Below are positions 1 through 5,724 of a DNA stretch of 10,660 nucleotides, piece after piece (the first letter of the stretch is position 1; each line of letters begins with the position of its first letter). The position numbers and the translations under genes were made by a program. The notes beneath the pieces are model-generated. The model had not been told where the DNA came from and ran no database searches. It saw nothing but the letters and a program-made list of their open reading frames with translations. Source of the DNA: JAHJEM01 sp043805315 (GTDB lineage Archaea; Nanobdellota; Nanobdellia; Woesearchaeales; JAHJEM01); contig JAZDID010000061.1 of assembly GCA_043805315.1 (NCBI GenBank), positions 1 through 10,660 on the forward strand, in the 5' to 3' direction.

Positions 1-2
1 AA

Positions 3-95
3 ACACTCCGCGCAACAAGCGAAAATGGCATGATAAAAGAAGCGAGTGCCAAAATCTGGGCATACCAAAAGATCAGACAATACGCAAAAGCGTAG
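3..95 (+). CDS. C-terminal tail of a gene entering from the left
   Basis: An open frame runs from the window edge to a TAG at 93-95. It encodes about 30 residues and includes the stretch MIKEASAKIWAYQKIRQYAKA split over an amphipathic, helix-like tail. Codon choice and residue mix look protein-like. A second frame (2-154) is also open but is very basic and less convincing. Too little remains to name a family. Confidence 0.35.
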   Translation, partial: TLRATSENGMIKEASAKIWAYQKIRQYAKA

Positions 96-137
96 TCAAC
101 CACACATTCTCAAAGAGCCAAAGGAGTTATGCAACAC

Positions 138-164
138 AGCATAAAAAAAGATAAAAGAAATAAC
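138..164 (-). terminator. T-rich end of the mscL transcript
   Basis: On the minus strand, the bases just after the mscL stop contain several T runs, the longest seven T at 143-149. Archaeal RNA polymerase commonly terminates at such tracts. No hairpin is evident. Confidence 0.4.
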
Positions 165-470
165 TTACTTCTTCGTCACCTTCTCTTCCTTCATCAGCTT
201 CTTCGCCATGATGAACACGACGAGCGCGATGATGACAAAGTTGATCACTGCGCCGAGGAACGCGCCCCAGCCGACCACGATCGGACCGAGCGTGAATGTC
301 GCAGTCTGCCAGGCCCCGCCAGGAATGAACGGCGTGATGACCGGCATGACCACGTTGTTGACCAATGACTGTATCAAAGCAGTGGCTGCGACGCCCATGA
401 TAAAGGCAATCGCCAATGCCAAGATCTTATACTCGGTCAAGAAATCCTTGAACTCTTTCATGAATCCCAT
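165..470 (-). CDS. mscL: Large-conductance mechanosensitive channel MscL
   Basis: MscL forms a homopentameric pore that opens under membrane tension and releases solutes during hypo-osmotic shock. The 101-aa product matches family order. It has an amphipathic N-terminal helix (MGFMKEFKDFLTEYK, 1-15) and a first membrane helix rich in Ala, Gly and Val (about 16-45, ending NNVVMP). An extracellular loop with PFIPGGAW follows, then a second membrane helix (about 68-90) and a short Lys-rich tail. The N-terminus aligns with the Escherichia coli start (MSIIKEF), supporting this start. The family is usually 120-150 aa, so the C-terminal cytoplasmic helical bundle is largely absent. A Shine-Dalgarno-like GGGGGTG lies 5-6 nt before the ATG, and a TATA box (512-523) predicts a leader of about 20 nt. 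It appears to be a single-gene unit. Confidence 0.9.
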   Translation of the reverse strand: MGFMKEFKDFLTEYKILALAIAFIMGVAATALIQSLVNNVVMPVITPFIPGGAWQTATFTLGPIVVGWGAFLGAVINFVIIALVVFIMAKKLMKEEKVTKK

Positions 471-510
471 GATGACACCCCCATTATTATAGTGCGCTAT
501 TCGTGTTTAG

Positions 511-523
511 GTATATAAATATT
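511..523 (-). promoter_or_regulatory. TATA box for mscL
   Basis: The minus-strand AT block ATATTTATATAC is preceded by purine-rich GGAAAT, which could act as a BRE. It predicts transcription starting near 490, about 20 nt before the mscL ATG. Confidence 0.65.
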
Positions 524-626
524 TCCACAATATGTTATGCTTCCCGGGCAACTCGTGGCTTGCTGAACAAGGATATATTGCGAAATATACAGTACGCCTG
601 TGCGCGGGGAAATGCGCCAGGAGGCT

Positions 627-638
627 CACGATATCGTG
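627..638. repeat. 12-bp perfect palindrome CACGATATCGTG
   Basis: A perfect 12-bp palindrome lies in the roughly 190-bp gap between mscL and the next gene. It could be a regulator site or chance. Apart from the mscL promoter, nothing else supportable was seen in this gap. Confidence 0.3.
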
Positions 639-687
639 CAACAAGAACAAAATTCAATAAATTATTGGCAGCAAGGCCAAGATGCAT

Positions 688-1197
688 CTAATAGGGACAT
701 GATATGGGCTGCGCCAGTTGATCAACAACACTCGTCGGTTGAAGAAGTTCATACGCTTTCCTGATATGTTCCTTCATAGGATCATTTGGCGGAATAGACC
801 TTTCAATAAAATATTTTCTCGGCGTATGTCGGATACAGTATTTGAATTCAACATGTGGATGTGTATTTTCAATTCCAAATCTCCGTGATTGAGCAGTCGC
901 AACTACAGGACCTCGAAATACTGCCCGATAAATCCCCCAACCATAAAATTCAGTTTCAGCCAAATATTCCATTCCAGAAACCGGCAAAACACAACACTCT
1001 TCTTGTTCCCAGGGAAGATGTGCATTTCGTGTTCTTTCTTCTAACGGTCTTGCATACCCTGCAAGCGGTTTCGGGATTAATCCCAGGGAAACCAGTACAT
1101 CACGTGCTTTTTGAAATTGAGAAGTGTCTTTGGTGAAGAGATTAACAACTAGCGGAAAAGGAAATTCTGAAAGTGATACTGCTACTTCATCATTCAC
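688..1197 (-). CDS. Unrecognised 169-aa protein
   Basis: I do not recognise a family. The product is soluble-looking, with no signal peptide or membrane segment. It starts MNDEVAVSLSEFPFPLVVN, has a basic turn with LEERTRNAHLPW near 53-63, and a mid-protein stretch rich in aromatic residues (EFYGWGIYRAVFRG). The C-terminus is helical (about 139-158). The start codon is GTG at 1197. A TATA-like CTTAAAAG (minus strand, 1220-1227) is centred 26 nt upstream, and there is no Shine-Dalgarno sequence, so the mRNA is probably leaderless. Local base composition is more AT-rich than in most genes here. It is divergent from the 1383 gene. That the gene is real rests on frame length, plausible composition and promoter spacing. 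Confidence 0.6.
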   Translation of the reverse strand: MNDEVAVSLSEFPFPLVVNLFTKDTSQFQKARDVLVSLGLIPKPLAGYARPLEERTRNAHLPWEQEECCVLPVSGMEYLAETEFYGWGIYRAVFRGPVVATAQSRRFGIENTHPHVEFKYCIRHTPRKYFIERSIPPNDPMKEHIRKAYELLQPTSVVDQLAQPISCPY

Positions 1198-1219
1198 GTA
1201 TTATAGGAAACTGACTTAT

Positions 1220-1227
1220 CTTTTAAG
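1220..1227 (-). promoter_or_regulatory. TATA-like box for the 688-1197 gene
   Basis: Minus-strand CTTAAAAG is centred 26 nt before the GTG at 1197. This matches the spacing of the other leaderless promoters in the window. Confidence 0.45.
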
Positions 1228-1349
1228 TTTTTCTATACAAACCATCGTGCAGTGTAGCTTCCTTCAGCAATTGAAACTGGTGATGTTATCTTCTCTACGC
1301 CAAGACAGAGCACAAGAGTCGGAGTATTTTCTATCGACTGCATGATATA

Positions 1350-1361
1350 AATATTTATAAA
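1350..1361 (+). promoter_or_regulatory. TATA box for the 1383 gene
   Basis: AATATTTATAAA lies about 27 nt (centre to ATG) upstream of the start at 1383, predicting a leaderless mRNA. Between this box and the 688-1197 gene (about 150 bp) I see only the opposing promoter. Confidence 0.6.
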
Positions 1362-1382
1362 CAAATTGATTTTTTCAGCTGC

Positions 1383-1670
1383 ATGGCTTTAGGCTATCTT
1401 ACCCTGGATATTCGGTATCACCTGAATTCTGACCGATTTGAAGTCGGAGGGGACGTCCGCAGAGATGGACAGCGTGGACTCGTGGAGACTTTTTTGCGGA
1501 CACAAATCGGTGCTGGAGAAGATACGCGTGTGGCGAAAGAACAGGATACCTATCACATCAGATTACAATGGCATCCTGAGTGTGATATGATTGAAGTGAA
1601 AAGTGACACCGGAAATAAAAGTTTGCAGGACGGCATTCTTCTGCACTTCTTGAATAATTTTGACAAGTAA
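1383..1670 (+). CDS. Unrecognised 95-aa protein
   Basis: This small soluble protein begins MALGYLTLDIRYHLNSDRFE and ends LLHFLNNFDK. The first part looks beta-rich, with a Gly- and Arg-rich turn (EVGGDVRRDGQRG, about 22-34). A second strand-like stretch (HIRLQWHPECDMIEVKS) and a short C-terminal helix follow. There are no membrane segments and no recognisable catalytic motif. The ATG sits 27 nt from a strong TATA box and lacks a Shine-Dalgarno sequence, consistent with leaderless translation. The stop is followed by a T-rich tract. It converges on the toxin gene and has no partner on its strand. Confidence 0.6.
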   Translation: MALGYLTLDIRYHLNSDRFEVGGDVRRDGQRGLVETFLRTQIGAGEDTRVAKEQDTYHIRLQWHPECDMIEVKSDTGNKSLQDGILLHFLNNFDK

Positions 1671-1681
1671 TTCTTTTTATA
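1671..1681 (+). terminator. T-rich terminator after the 1383 gene
   Basis: TTCTTTTTAT directly follows the TAA of the 1383 gene. It resembles the oligo-T terminators typical of archaea. Confidence 0.4.
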
Positions 1682-1730
1682 GTTGATAAAAATTGAACTT
1701 ACTTGCTGTCAGATGACCCGGATGTTCTGA

Positions 1731-1747
1731 AGGAAAAGCGAAGCTTT
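1731..1747 (-). terminator. Hairpin plus T run after the toxin gene
   Basis: On the minus strand, AAAGC-TTC-GCTTT forms a short hairpin that runs into TTTTCCTT. It lies about 11 bp after the toxin stop and is a plausible terminator of the toxin-antitoxin unit. Confidence 0.4.
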
Positions 1748-1757
1748 GCGTTTGTGC

Positions 1758-2009
1758 CTAACCGTAAATATTCTTTCTATGGCCAATTTGAAGAACAAGA
1801 ATTATCAGTTTATCTTTGTCCATGTCAAAAATAATCCTGCAATCACCGACTCTGAACCGGTATCCTTGCATTCCAACAAGTTTTTTGATGTCGCAGGACT
1901 CAGGCCTGATCCGTGACCGTTCGAGCGCAACAACGATCCTTTCTTGTATGCTGTGTTCAAGTTTCTCTAGTTGCTTTACTGCAGCGGGAGAATACAGTAA
2001 CTCGTACAT
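1758..2009 (-). CDS. RelE/ParE-superfamily toxin (mRNA interferase-like)
   Basis: RelE toxins cleave mRNA in the ribosomal A site. ParE members of the same fold poison gyrase, and the sequence favours the RelE side. The 83-aa length is typical. It has the N-terminal YSPAAVKQLEKL helix start, the central LVGMQGYRFRVGDCRIIFD strand pair, and the C-terminal signature IGHRKNIY with Arg and Tyr where RelE proteins place functional residues. The ATG at 2009 immediately follows the antitoxin stop (TAA at 2012-2010). A GAGG-like Shine-Dalgarno lies inside the last antitoxin codons, so translation is probably coupled. The gene order is antitoxin first, then toxin. Confidence 0.85.
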   Translation of the reverse strand: MYELLYSPAAVKQLEKLEHSIQERIVVALERSRIRPESCDIKKLVGMQGYRFRVGDCRIIFDMDKDKLIILVLQIGHRKNIYG

Positions 2010-2228
2010 TTACAACCTCAGCTTCGTTTTGGCCTGTTCGTGCGTGTAGAATTTTCCTGCTTTGTAATCTGCTCTTGCCTGTGCTATTTCTTTTTTTGTT
2101 TGTTCGTTCACTTCCATCGTATCTTCAACTAAATTCCAGATTACTTCTTCATAGCTCTCTTTGTCATATTGTTTTCTCTTTTTCAGAGTATCGACGAGCT
2201 GTTCGCTCACTTGAATGGTTGTTGCCAT
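2010..2228 (-). CDS. Antitoxin partner of the RelE-type toxin
   Basis: This 72-aa protein should bind and neutralise the adjacent toxin and repress its own promoter. The N-terminus (TTIQVSEQLVDTLKKRK, then helices DKESYEEVIWNLVEDT) has the strand-helix-helix pattern of ribbon-helix-helix-like DNA-binding antitoxins. The charged C-terminus (about 45-72, ADYKAGKFYTHEQAK) looks like the flexible toxin-wrapping segment common in RelB/Phd-type partners. The ATG at 2228 lies 27 nt from a TATA box, so the mRNA is probably leaderless. An inverted repeat overlaps the start codon. The exact antitoxin family is an inference; the pairing with a RelE toxin is clear from gene order. Confidence 0.8.
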   Translation of the reverse strand: MATTIQVSEQLVDTLKKRKQYDKESYEEVIWNLVEDTMEVNEQTKKEIAQARADYKAGKFYTHEQAKTKLRL

Positions 2229-2234
2229 AGCAAC
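2221..2234. promoter_or_regulatory. Candidate operator at the antitoxin start
   Basis: The inverted repeat GTTGC-CATA-GCAAC overlaps the predicted transcription and translation start of the antitoxin. A second near-palindrome, CAACTATATAATTG, lies next to it at 2231-2244. The position suits autorepression by the toxin-antitoxin complex. Confidence 0.4.
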
Positions 2235-2248
2235 TATATAATTGGCAA

Positions 2249-2260
2249 TAGTATATAAAT
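2249..2260 (-). promoter_or_regulatory. TATA box for the toxin-antitoxin unit
   Basis: Minus-strand ATTTATATAC is centred about 27 nt before the antitoxin ATG at 2228. Confidence 0.65.
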
Positions 2261-2296
2261 GTTGTGGTCAGAAACAGGCACAAACCTGAATTTCGC

Positions 2297-2944
2297 CTAA
2301 TCCCGAGAAACACTGCCCGGCAAGGGCTTTCCATGGGGGATGAGGAAGACATATTCATACTGCGGTATCCTCTCCATGTCAAACAGCTGGGAGTTTGCCG
2401 CAGCATATTTTATCATGAGCGCGTTGTAGTCTTTTCTATTGTACGGGATAACCTGCTGGCTCTGCATGAGCTCGTGTATGAATCGCAGCTTGCGGGGGAG
2501 CTTCGGGTAATGCTGCAGCCGTACGCGGGCTTCCTGGTACACGACATTTCCTTGAAGGTCGAGAAGCGCAGAATATACCAACATCCCGACTTTAAAATGG
2601 ACAATGTCGGAAGTCACATCAGACAGCGCATAGGTCAGGTCATATCGTATGGACATGTTCCTGGGGGTCAGATCCTCAAAGTCTTCTGTTATCCTGAGTT
2701 TTGTCAGGGGTTGCTCTTCTGCAATGACCATCGGGATGATAAAATCATTAACTCTCACCTCAAGAGCGCTCTCAGGATGCACTCGTTCAAAGAACTCTTT
2801 AAGGCTTTCAGCAGCATGCCGGTAGATGCCAAGATTTTCCTGGATAAGACCGGTAAGCAGGGGGATGTCAGGCTTTTCGCAGTTCTTTATCGCAGTGTAC
2901 TTCTTTGCCAAGTACGATTCGATCTTCTCTTCAACCTGTTGCAT
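2297..2944 (-). CDS. Unrecognised 215-aa protein
   Basis: I do not recognise a family. The N-terminal third is helical and charged (MQQVEEKIESYLAKKYTAIK; IYRHAAESLKEFFERVHPE). Residues about 60-150 alternate like a beta-rich core (EVRVNDFIIPMVIAEEQ; SIRYDLTYALSD; VGMLVYSALLD). The C-terminus has a helix (KLRFIHELMQSQQ) and ends GKPLPGSVSRD. No signal peptide or membrane segment is visible. It lies 53 bp downstream of another unknown gene on the same strand. AGGAG about 13 nt before the ATG is a distant Shine-Dalgarno candidate. AGTTAAAATAG at about 2961-2971 could be a weak separate promoter. A long opposite-strand frame over the same bases is judged a shadow because its composition is poor. 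Confidence 0.65.
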   Translation of the reverse strand: MQQVEEKIESYLAKKYTAIKNCEKPDIPLLTGLIQENLGIYRHAAESLKEFFERVHPESALEVRVNDFIIPMVIAEEQPLTKLRITEDFEDLTPRNMSIRYDLTYALSDVTSDIVHFKVGMLVYSALLDLQGNVVYQEARVRLQHYPKLPRKLRFIHELMQSQQVIPYNRKDYNALMIKYAAANSQLFDMERIPQYEYVFLIPHGKPLPGSVSRD

Positions 2945-2997
2945 GTTCAGCCTGCGCTCCTATTTTAACTGGCAATACATCCTTTCTTAGTACACTT

Positions 2998-3495
2998 TCA
3001 AAGCCGTAGCTCATAGGATCTTAATGTGCTGTTCAGAAGAGTGAATTCCTTGGTATGGGCTAATACATACGCGTGGACCTTTTCCCAATATTTCTCCATT
3101 GATTTCCTGCGCACAACGCCCTCGTGAGTGCTCAATGTGGCCTGCTCTGCACCAATGCTCTTGTCTGGCTGAAGGACGAGGCTGTACTGGACGATGAGCA
3201 CCACGGGCTTCAGGACGCGCTTGGCTTTCTTGTCCACCTTGAACGTGAGCAGGTACTTCTCAGTATTGCTTGAAGGGTCATCATCGTTGAACATGTCAAA
3301 GGGATTCGCAGCTTCCGGCACATTCTCAAACTGCTCTACACTGAGGAAGAGGTCATCCTTGAAGCAATCCTCGAGATGCTTCTTGATTTCCAGGGCAATG
3401 CCCCTGCATGTTCCTGCTCTCTTGACGAGCAGCGCATACAGCGCAGGATTCTCCCTGAGGAATGCGTTCTCCTGCATGATGTCTTCGATTGCCAT
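2998..3495 (-). CDS. Unrecognised 165-aa protein
   Basis: The family is not recognised. The chosen start is the ATG at 3495 (MAIEDIMQENAFL). A longer frame reaches an ATG at 3534, but that codon lies inside the TATA box (TTTATATGC) that should drive the gene, so it would not be transcribed. From the 3495 start the N-terminus is helical (about 1-45). An acidic linker follows (NPFDMFNDDDPSSN). The centre is a strand-rich block (EKYLLTFKVDKK; VLKPVVLIVQYSLVL), and the C-terminus is helical (MEKYWEKVHAYVLAHTKEF). It has the same helix, strands, helix plan as the gene downstream (2297-2944), but I see no clear residue identity between them. The two probably form an operon. Confidence 0.65.
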   Translation of the reverse strand: MAIEDIMQENAFLRENPALYALLVKRAGTCRGIALEIKKHLEDCFKDDLFLSVEQFENVPEAANPFDMFNDDDPSSNTEKYLLTFKVDKKAKRVLKPVVLIVQYSLVLQPDKSIGAEQATLSTHEGVVRRKSMEKYWEKVHAYVLAHTKEFTLLNSTLRSYELRL

Positions 3496-3531
3496 TTTTG
3501 TAAAAGCGAGGAAGGTGGGTAATACAGCGTG

Positions 3532-3543
3532 CATATAAATCTT
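3532..3543 (-). promoter_or_regulatory. TATA box for the 3495-2297 unit
   Basis: Minus-strand AAGATTTATATG predicts transcription starting near 3510, leaving a leader of about 15 nt before the ATG at 3495. Confidence 0.6.
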
Positions 3544-3557
3544 TTGCTTGATAGGCT

Positions 3558-3646
3558 AAGTCAACTCGCATGTCTTGTTTAAAGGGGTTCCCTGCCATCT
3601 TGTCTTGATTGCGCCCACCCGCCACCCCCCTCCAGCCACCCGTGGT
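3558..3646. repeat. C-rich intergenic repeat, copy 1 of 2
   Basis: This is a diverged direct repeat of 8473-8534. Shared blocks, in the same order and orientation, are AAGTCAACTCGCA (13/13), a TTG, GATTG, CCCACCC, CCCCCTCCAGCCACCC (16/16, at 3626-3641) and TGGT. Copy 1 is 27 bp longer, and its extra segment is bounded by two direct TGTCTTG repeats (3571-3577 and 3601-3607). The minus strand carries at least four runs of three or more G, a potential G-quadruplex. No gene lies here. Confidence 0.7.
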
Positions 3647-3678
3647 AGTGCATGAGAATGTATACCTCTGCGAAACGT

Positions 3679-3708
3679 GACAGTCAGAAAAACACGAAGA
3701 ACCTGTCA
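3679..3708. repeat. Short inverted repeat upstream of tRNA-Gly
   Basis: TGACAG (3679-3684) and CTGTCA (3703-3708) are 6-bp arms about 20 bp upstream of the tRNA-Gly TATA box. This is weak and may be chance. Confidence 0.2.
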
Positions 3709-3726
3709 TGGCTCTTTTTCAGAAAA

Positions 3727-3735
3727 TTATTTAAA
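3727..3735 (+). promoter_or_regulatory. TATA box for tRNA-Gly
   Basis: TTATTTAAA is centred 31 nt before the tRNA, predicting a leader of about 5 nt. Confidence 0.6.
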
Positions 3736-3761
3736 CCATCCTTTTTTCTTGCGTCAGATAC

Positions 3762-3863
3762 GCACCGGTGGTTTAATGGTTAGAATAGAGGCTTGCCACA
3801 CAAGCTAAGAAATTTGCTTGCTGCAAACAGCCTTTGATCCGGGTCCGATTCCCGGCCGGTGCA
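3762..3863 (+). tRNA. tRNA-Gly(GCC) with a 30-nt intron
   Basis: The acceptor stem GCACCGG (3762-3768) pairs with CCGGTGC (3856-3862), followed by discriminator A. The T stem is CCGGG/CCCGG around TCCGATT. The anticodon stem GAGGC pairs with GCCTT (3830-3834), and the loop TTGCCA|A gives anticodon GCC. The intron (3799-3828) sits between positions 37 and 38. The splice site is a textbook bulge-helix-bulge: central helix TTGC/GCAA, 3-nt bulges CAC and ACA each cut after the second base, and an intron hairpin CAAGC/GCTTG. The mature length is 72 nt. CCA is not encoded. Confidence 0.95.
3799..3828 (+). other. Archaeal tRNA intron in tRNA-Gly
   Basis: This 30-nt intron is removed by the splicing endonuclease at a canonical bulge-helix-bulge. 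Removing it restores a 7-nt anticodon loop. Confidence 0.9.
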
Positions 3864-3880
3864 TGATACTTTATTCTCTA

Positions 3881-3931
3881 TGTACGCCACATTTCACAAA
3901 AAAATTGAAATCTTTGCATTTGTGACGTACA
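3881..3931. repeat. Inverted repeat between tRNA-Gly and the Fic gene
   Basis: Arms TGTACGCCACA (3881-3891) and TGTGACGTACA (3921-3931) match at 10 of 11 positions around a 29-bp AT-rich spacer. There is a smaller TTTCA/TGAAA dyad inside. It may be an operator for the Fic gene or a processing or termination structure for the tRNA. Confidence 0.45.
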
Positions 3932-3956
3932 CTTCCCTCTCCTGACCAAAAACAAT

Positions 3957-3999
3957 GCTTACCCTTTACTTTTTGTTTTTTGCATTGTAAAGGGTAAGC
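3957..3999. promoter_or_regulatory. 13-bp perfect inverted repeat abutting the Fic TATA box
   Basis: GCTTACCCTTTAC (3957-3969) and GTAAAGGGTAAGC (3987-3999) are perfect arms around a T-rich 17-nt spacer. The right arm touches the TATA box at 4000-4007, where BRE and TFB would bind. This suits a repressor site. The T-rich spacer could also help end upstream transcription. Confidence 0.6.
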
Positions 4000-4007
4000 T
4001 TTATATG
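4000..4007 (+). promoter_or_regulatory. TATA box for the Fic gene
   Basis: TTTATATG is centred 27 nt upstream of the ATG at 4031. It overlaps the upstream GTG at 4007, which therefore cannot be the start in this transcript. Confidence 0.65.
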
Positions 4008-4030
4008 TGAGTTCACCCTTCTACTTGTTC

Positions 4031-5035
4031 ATGGTCTATATTTATCGGAAAACAATAGGAGACAAGAAATATTACTACTTGAGGGCTTCAGTGAGGAAGA
4101 ACGGGAAGATTGTCGTGAAAGACATCAAGTTCTTAGGGAGCGACATTCATGCGATACAGGAGAACCTGAAAAACATCCCCCACGTGTATGATCAGGAGAT
4201 CAGGAAGACGTACAGAACAATTAACAAATTCCTGGAAGTGAACATCTTTCTTGAGAAGGTGAAGAGGGAAAAGCTCAAGAAGGATTTGTATTTGGATAAC
4301 GATTCGCTCGAGAATATTGAGGCGTGCAGGCGCCATTGGCAGGAGCGGTTTCAGAAGCTTGACGAGCTGACGAAAAAAGAGATACTGAAGCACTTTGTCA
4401 TTGCATACGCATTCAATACTGCATCAATTGAAGGGAATACAATCACCTTAAAGCAAGCCCGGGACCTTCTCACCGAAGAACGCGTCCCAAAGGACAAGTC
4501 ATTGCGGGAGATTTATGATGTGCAGAACACAGAAAAGGTGTTCATGATGATCATCCATGAAAGAAGGGATGTTTCGCACGAGTTTATCCAGGAAATCCAC
4601 AGAAGATTACTGGAGCATATCGATCCGAGAGAAGGATACAGAACTGGCGAAGTGAGAGTGTTTAAAGCAGCATTCAAGTCAACACCCGCACCCTATGTCA
4701 AGACAGATATGGGCCTCCTTCTCCAATGGTATCACGAGCAGGAAAAAAAAATCCATCCTTTTGTCCTTGCAATCCTGTTCCACCACAAATTCGAGAAAAT
4801 CCATCCGTTCATGGACGGAAATGGAAGAACTGGAAGAATGCTCATGAATTCCATCCTGCTCCAGCATGACTCTCCGCCGATAATCATCCGCAAGAAAAAC
4901 AGGACAGCATACCTCGACGTTCTTCATAAGGCAGACCATTGCCCCATTACAAGGGCTGACAAGAACCACTATGCGGAATTATTGGAATTTGCCACAAACG
5001 AATACAAGGAAAATTACTGGAACATCTTCCTGTAA
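4031..5035 (+). CDS. Fic-domain protein (probable AMP/nucleotidyl transferase)
   Basis: Fic enzymes transfer a nucleotide moiety, usually AMP, to a hydroxyl of a target protein; the target here is unknown. The ATG at 4031 is chosen over GTG 4007 because the latter lies in the TATA box. The product is 334 aa. Residues about 1-35 form a beta-hairpin-like module (MVYIYRKTIGDKKYYYLRAS). A charged helical region follows, then the Fic domain. The active loop is intact: HPFMDGNGRTGR with catalytic His258, Asp262, Asn264 and Arg269. An inhibitory motif, TASIEGN (Thr130, Glu134), lies N-terminal to the domain. This is the class II arrangement, in which the Glu blocks productive ATP binding. The flap region (about 204-222, GEVRVFKAAF.STPAPYV) is also typical. 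Two inverted repeats precede the gene and two unknown genes follow on the same strand. Confidence 0.9.
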   Translation: MVYIYRKTIGDKKYYYLRASVRKNGKIVVKDIKFLGSDIHAIQENLKNIPHVYDQEIRKTYRTINKFLEVNIFLEKVKREKLKKDLYLDNDSLENIEACRRHWQERFQKLDELTKKEILKHFVIAYAFNTASIEGNTITLKQARDLLTEERVPKDKSLREIYDVQNTEKVFMMIIHERRDVSHEFIQEIHRRLLEHIDPREGYRTGEVRVFKAAFKSTPAPYVKTDMGLLLQWYHEQEKKIHPFVLAILFHHKFEKIHPFMDGNGRTGRMLMNSILLQHDSPPIIIRKKNRTAYLDVLHKADHCPITRADKNHYAELLEFATNEYKENYWNIFL

Positions 5036-5073
5036 AGACACACTCTTTGCCTGACGTTTTCAGAAGTGCAACG

Positions 5074-5721
5074 ATGGTCAAGATCCGCCCTGCTTCAAAA
5101 AAAGACCTCAAGCCCTGCTATGCGCTCGCAAAGGTCAAAGAGCTCAAGACTGCAGAGATCGGCAGCCCGCCGATCCAATGGCTCCAGGAACAGGGACTGG
5201 GAATTGCTATCGACTACGGTGTCAAGCGCCAGAAGGCAACTGATGGCACGAGCCGTGACGTGTATGTGTATCAGCCAGACACCCATCTCGCATTCCTCAA
5301 GGACGCAGTGCTGGACAACAGCCTTTTTCCTGACTATGACTCGTTCAACAGCGGGATTAACAGCGTACAACAACACTTCACAGAGTTGAGTGATGAGAAG
5401 TCGCTCGGCAAGGAGATCGTCAGTGAAATGCTCGGACGGGGCGGCTATTCTGGCGTGATCCATCAGGCAGCAGTCTTTACGCAGGCTGCGAAGGAAAAAG
5501 AAGGACTCTTTGACAAACAGCTCAAAAAGATACAAGACACCATGTTTGAGATGCACCGCAGGGACATCAACGTGAGCGCACCCGCGACGATCAGGAGTGT
5601 CAAGGAGTTCGTCGCCCACAACACCATTGACCAGCTCAGCACGATGGTGCGGTGCGCAAACAGTACTGCTATTGCAAAATATGCAAATCTGCCAATACGG
5701 GACAGGCGAACGGAGGGATGA
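5074..5721 (+). CDS. Unrecognised 215-aa protein with a GNAT-like N-terminus
   Basis: The start is placed at ATG 5074 (MVKIRPASKKDLKPCYALAK); a TTG at 5047 is less likely. The first 45 or so residues resemble the opening strand and helix of GNAT acetyltransferases (KIRPASKKDL, then a P.QWL segment). The acetyl-CoA pyrophosphate loop (Q/R-x-x-G-x-G/A) is not visible, so acetyltransferase activity is not supported. The remainder is largely helical: TELSDEKSLGKEIVSEML, AAVFTQAAKEKEGLFDKQLKKIQ, then a basic end, PIRDRRTEG. There is no membrane segment. It begins 38 bp after the Fic stop with no TATA box at the expected distance, and its TGA ends 3 bp before the next ATG. It is probably cotranscribed with both neighbours. 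Function is unknown. Confidence 0.65.
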   Translation: MVKIRPASKKDLKPCYALAKVKELKTAEIGSPPIQWLQEQGLGIAIDYGVKRQKATDGTSRDVYVYQPDTHLAFLKDAVLDNSLFPDYDSFNSGINSVQQHFTELSDEKSLGKEIVSEMLGRGGYSGVIHQAAVFTQAAKEKEGLFDKQLKKIQDTMFEMHRRDINVSAPATIRSVKEFVAHNTIDQLSTMVRCANSTAIAKYANLPIRDRRTEG

Positions 5722-5724
5722 ACA

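Noticed and set aside
503..691. 62-codon plus frame upstream of the 688-1197 gene
   Set aside because: Its GTG start lies just before and its first codons inside the mscL TATA box, there is no promoter for it, and the product is basic and featureless.
2264..2968. 234-codon frame on the plus strand
   Set aside because: It overlaps the 215-aa minus-strand gene completely. Its composition is unlike a folded protein, whereas the minus frame has regular helix and strand patterns and sits in tandem with another minus gene.
4007..4030. GTG start at 4007 for the Fic gene
   Set aside because: It is part of the TATA box that lies 27 nt before the ATG at 4031.
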